Positions 19,255 to 28,027 of a stretch of 64,000 nucleotides of DNA are shown one piece after another. The notes below the pieces were generated by a model, which did not search any database, had not been told where the DNA came from, and saw only the letters and a program-made list of their open reading frames with translations. How positions within the stretch are numbered: position 1 is the first letter of the stretch; every line of letters starts with the position of its first letter. The translations under genes and the position numbers were made by a program. Where the stretch lies: assembly GCF_040718835.1 (NCBI RefSeq), contig NZ_JBFEFG010000280.1, positions 682,001-746,000 of the forward strand. Direction: 5' to 3'. Source of the DNA: Bremerella sp. JC817 (GTDB lineage Bacteria > Planctomycetota > Planctomycetia > Pirellulales > Pirellulaceae).

Positions 19255-19287
19255 ACGGCACCTGGGAAACTGGGTGCCGTTTTTTTG
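19255..19287 (+). terminator. Intrinsic terminator after ilvC
   Basis: ACGGCACC (19255-19262) / GGTGCCGT (19273-19280), 10-base loop, then seven or more T residues. Located 37 bases after the ilvC stop. Confidence 0.92.
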
Positions 19288-19367
19288 TTTCTTGAACCAT
19301 TCCCCGCAAACTTGCTATCCTGGCAAGAGGTACACCGTAATCCCTAATTTGAGAGGGGAGATCCAGG

Positions 19368-20291
19368 ATGGTTCGTTGGACAGGGCTGGTCAGTTTTCTC
19401 GGGTCGCTTTTGGTGGCCGTTTCGTTGTCGGCTGCGGAACCGGCAAGTGAGCCGACCGTGAAGCAGTTGCTCGACTCGGTTCCGGTGATCTCGTCGAAGG
19501 ACGAGCAGTTCCAGCAGATTCGTTTCCATATGGAGATGATGTTTGCCGAGAAAGCGGGACTGAAGGTCGACGTCGATTGGGATCGCGAACAATCGTTCGG
19601 GATGTTGGCCAGTAGCGACGACCAAGGAACGCCCGGTTGGTTCCTTGCCGACGACAAGGGATTGGTCTTCGATCTCGGTGCCCAGTGCGTCCATATCTTG
19701 CCAGAGTGCAACGGCTCAATTCATGTTCGCGTCAAAGAAGAGAACTTCGGGTTCGAGCTAGGCATTGGCAGCAGCAAGAAGGAAGCCGATGTAGTGCTCG
19801 ATATCCCTTCGTTCTGGAAGGGTTTGAAAGAAGAGCCGCAACTCGAAAAAGACGCCGACGGCGGCTGGAAGGTTAGCTCGCTTTCACCTACCGGTAAAAC
19901 CCGGCAAACGCTGTACTTTGAGGAGCAGCCACCCTATAAGCTGCGGCGATTCGAGGCGCTGTCGGTCGACTCGGAGGCCAAAAGTGGTTTACGCGTGACC
20001 GAGATTGGGCTGAACAGTCCTCCGCGGAAGCCTTGGCCCCACTTTCCTCCAAACGATGCGTTTCCTGAAGGCCTGGAAGTTCGTGTTCCGGAGGGAACCG
20101 AGGACGAGATCGATCTTCAATCGCGTCTGATTGTCTTCAAGGCGTTATCGCTCCTCTTCACTCATATGTGCATCGATAACGAAGAGGCACGAGGCAAGTT
20201 TCCCTTCACGGCCAAGATTCTGGATTGGGAAAAAGCACGGCAACTGCGAGATCACTTCGGGCCGCAGCTTCGCTATGTGGTTGGTTTCTAA
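19368..20291 (+). CDS. Secreted protein of unknown function
   Basis: 307 residues with a signal peptide (1-22, ending SLSAAE). GGGGAG precedes the ATG. I recognise no family. The mature chain alternates amphipathic strands ('GWFLADDKGLVFDLG', 'GSIHVRVKEENFGFELGIG', 'WKVSSLSPTGKTRQTLYF') with acidic loops. A helical C-terminal part follows from about residue 245 (LQSRLIVFKALSLLFTHMCIDNEEAR). The strand-rich part resembles outer-membrane-lipoprotein-sorting-type folds only loosely, so I make no functional claim. The next gene starts 51 bases downstream. Confidence 0.7.
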   Translation: MVRWTGLVSFLGSLLVAVSLSAAEPASEPTVKQLLDSVPVISSKDEQFQQIRFHMEMMFAEKAGLKVDVDWDREQSFGMLASSDDQGTPGWFLADDKGLVFDLGAQCVHILPECNGSIHVRVKEENFGFELGIGSSKKEADVVLDIPSFWKGLKEEPQLEKDADGGWKVSSLSPTGKTRQTLYFEEQPPYKLRRFEALSVDSEAKSGLRVTEIGLNSPPRKPWPHFPPNDAFPEGLEVRVPEGTEDEIDLQSRLIVFKALSLLFTHMCIDNEEARGKFPFTAKILDWEKARQLRDHFGPQLRYVVGF

Positions 20292-20342
20292 CTTCGTCGA
20301 GCGGGTTGGAGACGAGGTCTCGGCCGTAAAGGGGTTCGTTGT

Positions 20343-20774
20343 ATGCCGTGGAAAATGAGCCTTGCTTTGTTGCTGCTTACCGTGGGCTTCAGCCTGATAA
20401 CGGTTGCGTTTGCGATCTTGATGGGAGCCAAGCCAGACAACGAGGCACCTCAGGTCACGGTGACCAATCCGCGAAATAACGATCGTCGTGTTCCGTCCGA
20501 CCTGACGGCGATCACGATTACCTTCAGCGAACCGATGATGACCGATCGGTTTTCTTTCTGCATCGATCCCGCCGTCAAATTTCCGGAAGCCAACGGACCG
20601 GCGACATTCTCTTTCGACGGCAAAACGGTCACGTACCCGGTCAAGCTCGAGCCAGGCCGCGACTACGCGATCTGGTTGAACAACGCACAGTTCCAGATGT
20701 TCCAGTACCGCTCCGGCAATGTCCTCAAGCCCTTCCTGTTGCAGTTTCAAACCGCTCCGCTGGAACAACTTTAA
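20343..20774 (+). CDS. Membrane-anchored SbsA-type Ig-like (Big_5) domain protein
   Basis: 143 residues. One N-terminal hydrophobic segment (SLALLLLTVGFSLITVAFAIL) serves as anchor or uncleaved signal. It is followed by a single Ig-like domain with the SbsA/Big_5 pattern: 'PQVTVTNPRNNDRRVPSDLTAITITFSEPM', 'SFDGKTVTYPVKLEPGRDYAIWLN', 'FLLQFQTAP'. These domains are typically found in extracellular, surface-attached proteins; on its own it may act as an adhesive or structural module. Converges with the gene ending at 20793. Confidence 0.75.
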   Translation: MPWKMSLALLLLTVGFSLITVAFAILMGAKPDNEAPQVTVTNPRNNDRRVPSDLTAITITFSEPMMTDRFSFCIDPAVKFPEANGPATFSFDGKTVTYPVKLEPGRDYAIWLNNAQFQMFQYRSGNVLKPFLLQFQTAPLEQL

Positions 20775-20792
20775 TTTCGTCTCGTGAACGTC

Positions 20793-21251
20793 CTAAGCAG
20801 GTTCCGCTTCCATCAACAATGGATCTGACGGGTGGAGTTCCCCGTCGGCGATTAAGACCGCCGGAGTCGCTGACGGATCTGGCGTGAAGGTCAGTCGGCA
20901 CCAGCATTGATCTTCTTGCATGCCGGTTTCAAAGAGCAGTGCGTAACGGCCTGGCGGAATCGACGTTTCAACACCGTCCGTAATCGAAGCAATCTCGATG
21001 ACACCATCTTCGGGGCATTCGAAAGGAACACGAATCGCTCGTGCGCCCGAGGGATTCGGCGAGGTCTCTTCAATCCGCACTTCGGCGTCGACAGGCCCTG
21101 CGTCGATCAACGTCATGAAAGCAACCGATTCAGGCCGCCAGCTAAATCCCTGGGCTACATGATCAGGCGACCAGTCATTGAAGGGTTCGGCGAGTCGACC
21201 ATTGAAGACGGAGATCTGCGAGTAGGAAATCTCGATGTTGAAACGGGCCAA
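20793..21251 (-). CDS. ComJ/Nin-like protein (DNA-entry nuclease inhibitor family)
   Basis: About 152 residues. I place the start at TTG 21251 because AGGAGAG lies seven to thirteen bases upstream; a GTG at 21287 is in frame but unsupported. The text 'FNIEISYSQISVFNG..PF.DWSPDHVAQGFSWRPESVAF' followed by 'VPFECPEDGVIEIASI' and 'IPPGRYALLFETG' matches, in order and spacing, my memory of Bacillus ComJ (Nin), the inhibitor of the NucA nuclease. No signal peptide. No NucA-like nuclease or competence gene is adjacent, so a competence role is not implied. Homology by recall only; confidence in the family moderate. Confidence 0.6.
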   Translation of the reverse strand: MARFNIEISYSQISVFNGRLAEPFNDWSPDHVAQGFSWRPESVAFMTLIDAGPVDAEVRIEETSPNPSGARAIRVPFECPEDGVIEIASITDGVETSIPPGRYALLFETGMQEDQCWCRLTFTPDPSATPAVLIADGELHPSDPLLMEAEPA

Positions 21252-22023
21252 TTGTTTCTCTCCTGCGTTGGCGAGACCAACGTTCACAAAATAGGCAGTA
21301 CCAGGCTCTGGATTGATCGTCAGCTTTGGATCGGTTCGGCTGGCAGCACCTCTAACTTAGCCGAAAACAGACCACGAAGATCGGGCCTCCAGGCCGATTT
21401 GCATCTCTTTTGAGAGACAAGATTGATGGTCCACGTTGAAGCTCAGTCGGGCGTTTTCAGGGAAACTTTGGTGTGAAACCTGGTGGATCGAGTGGTAGCT
21501 CAAATCGGTGATGGGAGCGAGCAATTTAGACTCGAATCATCAGTCGCTTTCCATGAATCAAAAAATCAACATCGCTGCATAACAGAAGCAGCTAGCCGCA
21601 CGCAGCGTTTTCTTTTCGCCACAAATGTCGGTTGAGGTCCATTCGGACTTGAGCAATTCCGTAGATTTTTCCAGAATCCCTGCCCGCTCGATTTGACGCC
21701 AGGGAAGGCGCGACCGACATTTCCGCAGGATTCAACGAAGGCGTTGCTAGCACGCAAGGATTGCAAGCTGTCAACGGATTTGTTGAGTCTCTTACTCCCT
21801 GACGTGATTGGGCAGCCAGCGCAATGGCAGATGACTGACCCACGTCACGCTCTGCTTATCTCGGTGCTTGCATTGACAACGCAGCACTTTGTTTTTGCTT
21901 GCAGCGATTGCAGCCGGGCCCCCAGGCAACTTTTGGGACGGCTAGCAGATGCTCGCAAGCACTTATCCAAACCGGCGGCTCGCTAGGAATTCGAGTCTGA
22001 GGTGAATTGTAGGAGCAGCGAAG
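21252..22023. other. Long intergenic region upstream of the S8 protease
   Basis: 772 bases between divergent genes. No convincing gene: short frames on both strands lack ribosome sites or family text. On the minus strand around 21360-21530 there is an open stretch with protein-like composition that ends in TAA before the ComJ-like start. It might be a remnant. The right edge carries AGGAG (22011-22015), the ribosome site of the protease. Confidence 0.45.
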
Positions 22024-25000
22024 GTGGGAAGTTTCGATAGCGAAAATCGGGGCGATAGCTCCGGGCTGGCTTCCTGGTGGCGGAATCTGACGACCAATCC
22101 TGATCGCCTCGAGAAAAGTCCCCGTCGAAAGAAGAAACGCTCGTGCAAGCATTCGACCGTGAATGCGATCGAAGCACTTGAAGTTCGCAGCTTGATGGCG
22201 GGCGATACCATTTCTTCGATCTGGTTCGAGGACGTCGCCGGCGATTCGTATGAACGAACTGGCGGCAGCTACACCATCGATTCCGAAGGCGTCGTCCAAG
22301 AGTCGACCGCCGACCCATACACCAACGATTGGATCGTCCAACTCAAAGAGGACGTCGCCAGCCAACTCACCTCCGTATCGCAGGTCTCGGCTTTATTGTC
22401 GGGCAGCGGCTTTCAGATTGAAGTCGTTCGCGGGCTGGGTCTGGTCGGGCAACTTCTGATCCACAGCCAAGGTGCCACGTCGGAAGATGTCGGGGCCTGG
22501 TTCTCTTCGCTCGATGTGATCAGCAATTACGAACTCGACGTGGCCTCGGTCTTCAATATTACGCCGAACGATGCCGCCTACTCGGCGACCTACGGCATGA
22601 ATCAAATCGATGTCCCAGAAGCCTGGAACAAGACCACTGGTTCCGACAGTGTGGTGGTGGGGATCATCGACACCGGTGTCGATTACACGCATCCTGACCT
22701 GGTCGGGAACATCTGGACCAACCCGGGCGAAATCGCCGGGAACGGCATCGATGACGACGGCAATGGTTTCATCGACGATGTTCACGGCTACGACTTTGTG
22801 AACAACGACGGCGATCCGATGGACGACAACCATCACGGAACGCACGTAGCCGGAACGATCGCGGCTCAAGGAAACAACGGCAAGGGTGTCTCAGGCGTGG
22901 CCTGGAACACCTCGATCATGGCGCTCAAGTTTCTCTCGGCCAGTGGTGCCGGTTACACTTCCGACGCCGTCCGAGCGATCAACTACGCCACGATGATGCG
23001 AACGCAGTATGGCGTGAACATTCGCGTGCTGAACAATAGTTGGGGCGGTGGCGGTTACAGCTCTTCGCTCGACGCCGCCATTCAGGCCAGCGAAGCAGCC
23101 GACATTCTGTTCGTCGCCGCAGCCGGTAACGACGGAACCAATAACGACAGCATCGCGCACTATCCATCGAACTACAACGTCAGCAACATCATCTCGGTGG
23201 CTGCGACCGACAACAACGATAACCTGGCGAGCTTCAGCAACTACGGCTCGCAAACGGTCGACATCGCCGCTCCGGGTGTCGGCATCTATAGCACGATCAT
23301 TGGTGGCTATTACGCCAGCTTCTCCGGTACCAGCATGGCGGCTCCGCACGTCGCTGGTGTTGCCGCGTTGGCGTTCGCCTACGATCCAGACGCCACCGCT
23401 GCCGAAGTGAAGGCTGCGATCCTGGGTGGTGGCGACTTAATCTCCGGTTTGAATGGCAAGGTCTCGACTGGGATGCGTTTGAACGCGGCCGGGACGCTCG
23501 ATCTGCTGAACCCATCGAGCAGCGATCCAGACCCGACGACAGATCCAGGAACCGACCCGACTCCAGAACCAAACGCCGCACCGACGATCGGTAGCGTTTC
23601 AACCGATCCTTCGACTGTCTATCTGGGCGAAACCAACACGATCACGATCACCGCGAAGAATGCCGCCGATTCGGATGGCAACGTTTCGAAGGTGACCTTC
23701 TATCGCGACTCGAATGGCAACGGCAAGTGGGACGCGACAGACGCCGTGCTGGGAAGCGATTCGACCATCAGTGGCGGACTGGCCAGCCTGACCATCAGCA
23801 ATCCATTCACCACCGCTGGTACGCAGTTGATCTTCGCCCAGGCGATGGACAACGATGGTGCTCTCAGTAACCTGGTCGCCACGACCGTGACCATCGTCCA
23901 GCCAGACGACCACTCGAACACCACTTCGGGCGCGACCGTGATCTCGGTCGGCACCTCGAAGTCAGGCAAGCTGAACTACGCTGGCGACATCGACTACTTC
24001 CGCTTCAGTGCGGTGGCTGGGACGACCTATGTGATCGACCTGAGCCAATCGACGATGGATGGCTCGGTGTTGTCGCTCTATGGAAGCAATGGCGTTTCGC
24101 AGTTGGCTTCCGATGCGAGTGGCTCGAAGATCGTATGGACCGCACCGGTGACCGGCTCGGTTTATGTGGCCGTGAAAGGTTTGACCGATACGGAAATCGG
24201 GACTTACAGCGTGAAGGTCACCGAATCGTCGCCGTTCGAGCTGAAGAGCGGAACGCTGGCGATCATCGGTACCGCCGGAGACGATAACGTTTCGGTCACG
24301 CACAGCGGCAGTACGATCACCGTTTCGATGAACGGCAAGTCGTCGAGCTACAGCGCCTCGCAGGTTCGCAAGATCACCTTCGACGGTGGCGACGGCAGCG
24401 ACACGGCTCACTTCTACGGTACCAGCGGCACCGAATCGTGGCTCTTCAAGGGAGACACGATGACGGTCCGCGGAAGCGGCTTCACCTGGAGCACCAAGAA
24501 TGTCGAAAACAACATCGGCGAAGCGAGCAAGTACGACTCGGTGACGTTCTACGATACCGCTGGCAACGACACCTTCACGGCCAGTCCGAAGAAGGCTTCG
24601 ATGTCAGGTGCCGGCTACAAGAACGAAGTCTCCGGTTCGAACGTGATCACGGCCCGAGCCATCTACGGCGGGATCGACACGGCCGCTCTGTACGATTCAA
24701 GCGGCAACGATTACTTCATCGGTCGTGGTCAGGACAGCTATTTGCTGAGCAATGGCACGACCCTGGCAACATACGGATTCGAGCGAACCAACGTTTATAG
24801 CTCAGGCGGATCGGACCAGGCATACCTGTACGACTCGAAGGGTAACGACACGTTCACTTCGTACGGCAGCTCGGCGGTCCTGAGTGGTTCCGGCTATACG
24901 AACTCGGTTTACAACTATACCCGCGTGATGGCGATCGCCATGAATGGCGGGACCGACATCGCCACCTTCTACGATACCGCCGGCAACGACGTGTACGTTG

Positions 25001-25437
25001 CTCGCGGCACCCAGGCCACCATGTATGGCCCTGGTTATTACACTTCGGCCCAAGGGTTCGATCGCACGACTGCTGTTTCGACGAAGGGTGGCAAAGACCA
25101 GGCCTTCTTCTACGACACCATCGGCAACGACACCTTCTACAGCCGCAAGGTCGAAAGTTCGATGGCGGGCCAAGGCTATGCGAACTCGGTGCGTGGTTTC
25201 GAGCGTGTGAATGCTCTGGCAACTTCGGGTGGTCACGACGTGGCATACATGTTTGATACCGAGTCGGATGACAGACTTATCGCTCGGTCAAATTATGCAT
25301 CGCTACAAGGGGACAATTTCACAAGTTTTGCTGCCGGTTTTGACGTTGTGAATGCCTACTCAACTGAAGGTTCTGACAAAAGTTATGTCAGCGACATCGA
25401 CTTTATCATGCAATACTTTGGTGAGTGGAATGATTAG
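22024..25437 (+). CDS. Large secreted subtilisin-like (S8) protease with PPC domain and C-terminal repeat array
   Basis: 1137 residues from GTG 22024, supported by AGGAG eight bases upstream. The N-terminus is basic (KSPRRKKKRS) followed by IEALEVRSLMAGD (residues 49-61), the planctomycete LExRxLLAGD-type motif seen on very large exported proteins. The S8 domain spans ~180-495 with the full triad: Asp216 (GIIDTGVDYTHPDL), His271 (HHGTHVAGTIAA) and Ser437 (SFSGTSMAAPHVAG), plus oxyanion Asn near 338 (VLNNSWGGG). Next come an acidic DP-rich linker (500-515), an Ig-like or cadherin-like segment (516-625) and a PPC-type domain (~628-735, 'DIDYFRFSAVAGTTYVIDLS'). From ~792 to the end runs a tandem repeat array. 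Expected to digest protein outside the cell. Confidence 0.92.
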   Translation: MGSFDSENRGDSSGLASWWRNLTTNPDRLEKSPRRKKKRSCKHSTVNAIEALEVRSLMAGDTISSIWFEDVAGDSYERTGGSYTIDSEGVVQESTADPYTNDWIVQLKEDVASQLTSVSQVSALLSGSGFQIEVVRGLGLVGQLLIHSQGATSEDVGAWFSSLDVISNYELDVASVFNITPNDAAYSATYGMNQIDVPEAWNKTTGSDSVVVGIIDTGVDYTHPDLVGNIWTNPGEIAGNGIDDDGNGFIDDVHGYDFVNNDGDPMDDNHHGTHVAGTIAAQGNNGKGVSGVAWNTSIMALKFLSASGAGYTSDAVRAINYATMMRTQYGVNIRVLNNSWGGGGYSSSLDAAIQASEAADILFVAAAGNDGTNNDSIAHYPSNYNVSNIISVAATDNNDNLASFSNYGSQTVDIAAPGVGIYSTIIGGYYASFSGTSMAAPHVAGVAALAFAYDPDATAAEVKAAILGGGDLISGLNGKVSTGMRLNAAGTLDLLNPSSSDPDPTTDPGTDPTPEPNAAPTIGSVSTDPSTVYLGETNTITITAKNAADSDGNVSKVTFYRDSNGNGKWDATDAVLGSDSTISGGLASLTISNPFTTAGTQLIFAQAMDNDGALSNLVATTVTIVQPDDHSNTTSGATVISVGTSKSGKLNYAGDIDYFRFSAVAGTTYVIDLSQSTMDGSVLSLYGSNGVSQLASDASGSKIVWTAPVTGSVYVAVKGLTDTEIGTYSVKVTESSPFELKSGTLAIIGTAGDDNVSVTHSGSTITVSMNGKSSSYSASQVRKITFDGGDGSDTAHFYGTSGTESWLFKGDTMTVRGSGFTWSTKNVENNIGEASKYDSVTFYDTAGNDTFTASPKKASMSGAGYKNEVSGSNVITARAIYGGIDTAALYDSSGNDYFIGRGQDSYLLSNGTTLATYGFERTNVYSSGGSDQAYLYDSKGNDTFTSYGSSAVLSGSGYTNSVYNYTRVMAIAMNGGTDIATFYDTAGNDVYVARGTQATMYGPGYYTSAQGFDRTTAVSTKGGKDQAFFYDTIGNDTFYSRKVESSMAGQGYANSVRGFERVNALATSGGHDVAYMFDTESDDRLIARSNYASLQGDNFTSFAAGFDVVNAYSTEGSDKSYVSDIDFIMQYFGEWND
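24397..25437 (+). repeat. Tandem protein repeats of about 46 residues (C-terminus of S8 protease)
   Basis: About six full units and two partial ones, residues ~792-1137. Consensus core: D-x-A-x-F-Y-D-T-x-G-N-D-T-F, then ~8 residues, S-x-M-x-G-x-G-Y-x-N-x-V-x-G-F-x-R-V-x-A-x-x-x-x-G-G. The units diverge enough that the DNA is not simply repeated. GND and GGxD turns recall calcium-binding RTX-like motifs but the period is much longer than nine. The last unit has different base composition (see findings). Confidence 0.8.
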
Positions 25438-25528
25438 TTCGACCTGCTAATCATTCCCGGATGCTTATCCTCGATTACCCCACCGTAAACAGGCAGTAAC
25501 CCCTCCCACCCCATCACAGCCCACCTCG

Positions 25529-25564
25529 AATCGCTCGGATCGCCCTGGTCTGAGCGATTTTTTT
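25529..25564 (+). terminator. Intrinsic terminator after the S8 protease
   Basis: AATCGCTC (25529-25536) / GAGCGATT (25552-25559) followed by a T-run to 25564. It lies 92 bases after the protease stop. Confidence 0.85.
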
Positions 25565-25714
25565 ATGGAACCGCACTGCCGTCAGGCGGATTACTTTCGA
25601 GCGATTTTCCTGCTTCTGAGGGGAATTCTTGAAATTGCTGAAAGGTCTGGGGCACAATGACCATTCCTCACTAGTCCAACCTGAATCGCTCTTTCTATGT
25701 GCGAGGCCTCTTCG

Positions 25715-27199
25715 ATGGTTCGTCCTTTGATCCTGTTTCCCGTTTTGGTGGCTCTCAGTGCGATCGTGGCCTTTGCAGAGACGCGGCATTGGACCGATGC
25801 CACCGGCCAGTTCAAAGTGGAAGCAGAGTTCGGCGGCTACGCTGAAGGGAACGTGACGCTGAATCGAACCGATGGCGAAAGCGTGACCGTCCCGATGTCG
25901 AAGCTCAGTCGAGCCGATCAGACCTGGGTGCGAGCCCATCTGCGAGAAATGCGTGCCGGTGGCAACAAGCCGACTCGAGGCGAATCAGGGACGAAGCCGA
26001 CGGAAAGTTCCAGCAGCACACCAACCGGAGACTGGCTGGCCTGGCGTGGACCTCTGGCGAACAACGTTGCTCCGGGACCGGCCGCTCCGGCAGCATGGAC
26101 CGAGTCGCAGAATGTGCTGTGGAAAGTTCCTATCCCAGGTCGAGGACATTCGTCGCCGATCTTGATCGGGGATCGTATCTACCTCACTTCCGCCGACGAG
26201 AATCGCAAGACGACCGGAGTCTTCGCATTCGATAAGAACACCGGCGAAGTGGTCTGGCAAACGCCGGTGACCCAGGGAGGCTTTCAAACCGATCTGCATC
26301 CCAAGAACACACACGCCACGTCGACGCTGGCATCGAACGGCAAACAGTTGTTCGCGGTCTTCATCCAGAACAATTCTGTTCAACTGATCGCTCTCGATCT
26401 GCAGGGCAAGATGCAGTGGCAAATCAACGCCGGACAGTTCAGCCCGCAAGAGTTCAAATTCGGCTACGGACCTTCGCCGATTCTGTACGACGACATGGTG
26501 ATCGTTGCAGGCGAATTTGAAAAAGGATGGATCGCGGCGTTCTCGCAGAAAGATGGCAAGTCGCGCTGGAAGGTCCCACGGCCCGGTATCTCGTTTAGCA
26601 CGCCGATCGTGGCCAAGGTCGCCGGCAAAGATCAGATGCTGATCAGCGGCTTGAACATGGTCTGCTCGTACGATCCCAAGACTGGCAAAGAACTATGGTC
26701 CGCGCCAGGAACTTCCCGAGCCACTTGCGGCACGATTGTTTGGGATGGCGATACCATCTTTGCCAGTGGCGGTTATCCCGAGTCGCAAACCGTCGCGATC
26801 AAGGCGGATGGTTCCGGCGAAGTCCTCTGGTCCAACCGCGACAAATGCTACGAACAATCGATGCTCGCCCACAACGGTTATCTCTACTCGAATACCGACG
26901 GCGGGATCCTGGTTTGCCGAGATGGTAAGACGGGCCAAGAGATGTGGAAGACGCGTATGGGTGGCGATGTGAGTTCGTCGCCGCTGCTCAGTGGCGACAA
27001 CATCTACTTCGGAAACGAGGCTGGCGACCTGTGGGTTGTGAAAGCGAATCCCCAGGCGTTCGAGGTCGTCTCGAAGAACAAGCTGGGCGACGAACTATTC
27101 GCCACCCCGATCGTCAGTCAGGGCAAGCTGTATGCCCGGTTCGCCGACAGCTCACAAGGGAAGCGGCAAGAGTATCTCATCTGTATTGGTGAACGCTAA
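25715..27199 (+). CDS. Secreted PQQ-like beta-propeller protein with N-terminal SHD1 domain
   Basis: 494 residues from ATG 25715, chosen because GAGG lies eight bases upstream and the signal peptide MVRPLILFPVLVALSAIVAFA starts there; ATG 25697 is in frame. A short SLA1-homology (SHD1) domain follows: RHWTDATGQFKVEAEFGGY, 'TLNRTDGESVTVPMSKLSRAD'. A Ser/Thr linker then leads to a propeller with repeated PQQ-type blades ('GRGHSSPILIGDRIYLTS', 'GVFAFDKNTGEVVWQTPV', 'YDPKTGKELWSAPG', 'VCRDGKTGQEMWKTRMGGDVSSSP'). These proteins are common in planctomycetes. PQQ binding itself is not implied; role unknown, periplasmic or envelope. Confidence 0.88.
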   Translation: MVRPLILFPVLVALSAIVAFAETRHWTDATGQFKVEAEFGGYAEGNVTLNRTDGESVTVPMSKLSRADQTWVRAHLREMRAGGNKPTRGESGTKPTESSSSTPTGDWLAWRGPLANNVAPGPAAPAAWTESQNVLWKVPIPGRGHSSPILIGDRIYLTSADENRKTTGVFAFDKNTGEVVWQTPVTQGGFQTDLHPKNTHATSTLASNGKQLFAVFIQNNSVQLIALDLQGKMQWQINAGQFSPQEFKFGYGPSPILYDDMVIVAGEFEKGWIAAFSQKDGKSRWKVPRPGISFSTPIVAKVAGKDQMLISGLNMVCSYDPKTGKELWSAPGTSRATCGTIVWDGDTIFASGGYPESQTVAIKADGSGEVLWSNRDKCYEQSMLAHNGYLYSNTDGGILVCRDGKTGQEMWKTRMGGDVSSSPLLSGDNIYFGNEAGDLWVVKANPQAFEVVSKNKLGDELFATPIVSQGKLYARFADSSQGKRQEYLICIGER

Positions 27200-27208
27200 T
27201 CGCCGTAC

Positions 27209-28027
27209 TTACGTCGGATCGACCGGCGAGTTCGCTTCGTCCGGTTCGGCGGGTTCCGGACGTTCACGCAGCAAGATCCCCGGCAGCCAGCGGGTGAACG
27301 GGATCAGCACGGCCAGCGAGAGGCCTGCTTGATAGAGGTTGTGCTGGTAGAAGAAGAGCGGGGTGAAGTTCGTCCCATACAACCAATGAAACGTAACGCA
27401 CTCGAGGATCGGCAACGCCGCGAGGGTCACCAGCAAGATGCCCCAGCCGATCCAACGATCGCGGGCCCCTAAGACCGAGACGGGCAGAAGCGTCGCAACG
27501 ACGAGCACGCTCGTGAACACGGCCAGGGCCATGTAGTCGCCGCCGATGATGTCGGGCCAGTCTTCCAGCTGCCATTCGGTCAGCTCCGAGAGTTCTTTCA
27601 GCCAGGCGAACGTGAACGCCAGCAAGGTCACGCTGACCACGACTTCCCATAGTGCGAACCGAATTTGCCAGGTCGTCCGCAGCGGAAGCATCGCACTGAG
27701 GCTGCCCAGCATCAGCGTCAAGACCGCCGATACCGACGTCGCCGTGGCCAGGCCGACCGAGAAGGGTGTGGGGTGATAATCCAAGTGAACGATCGGTCCC
27801 ACCAGCAGGCAACTCACCGCGATCGTTCCCAGCAAACGGATCACAGCCGAAGCCGATCCGGCAGCCAGCCAAACCCCCAACAGACAGGCCCACGTGTAGG
27901 GAACGGTCATCAAAAGAACCACCCGCGTTTGATATGTCGCGGTGTACATCAAACCGTATAGAACGAAATAGAGAGCGAAAAGCCAGATTATGGCGAGCCA
28001 TTTCACGCGTCGATGAGTCCTTATCAA
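27209..28027 (-). CDS. Polytopic membrane protein of unknown function
   Basis: 272 residues from a TTG start with GAGGG just upstream; a GTG eight codons further in is an alternative. About seven to eight hydrophobic segments, e.g. WLAIIWLFALYFVLYGLMY, VVLLMTVPYTWACLLGVWLA, AVIRLLGTIAVSCLLVGPIV, FALWEVVVSVTLLAFTFAWL, MALAVFTSVLVVATLLPVSV and GWGILLVTLAALPILECVTF. The C-terminus is acidic and Pro-rich, probably cytoplasmic. No family recognised. Convergent with the SHD1-PQQ gene. Confidence 0.75.
   Translation of the reverse strand: MIRTHRRVKWLAIIWLFALYFVLYGLMYTATYQTRVVLLMTVPYTWACLLGVWLAAGSASAVIRLLGTIAVSCLLVGPIVHLDYHPTPFSVGLATATSVSAVLTLMLGSLSAMLPLRTTWQIRFALWEVVVSVTLLAFTFAWLKELSELTEWQLEDWPDIIGGDYMALAVFTSVLVVATLLPVSVLGARDRWIGWGILLVTLAALPILECVTFHWLYGTNFTPLFFYQHNLYQAGLSLAVLIPFTRWLPGILLRERPEPAEPDEANSPVDPT

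Noticed and set aside
21693..21986. 97-codon plus-strand frame
   Set aside because: Composition is not protein-like and it sits in a region with no conserved feature that I can see.
24397..25437. RTX calcium-binding repeats
   Set aside because: GND turns occur but the period is about 46 residues rather than nine and GGxGxDxUx is not found.
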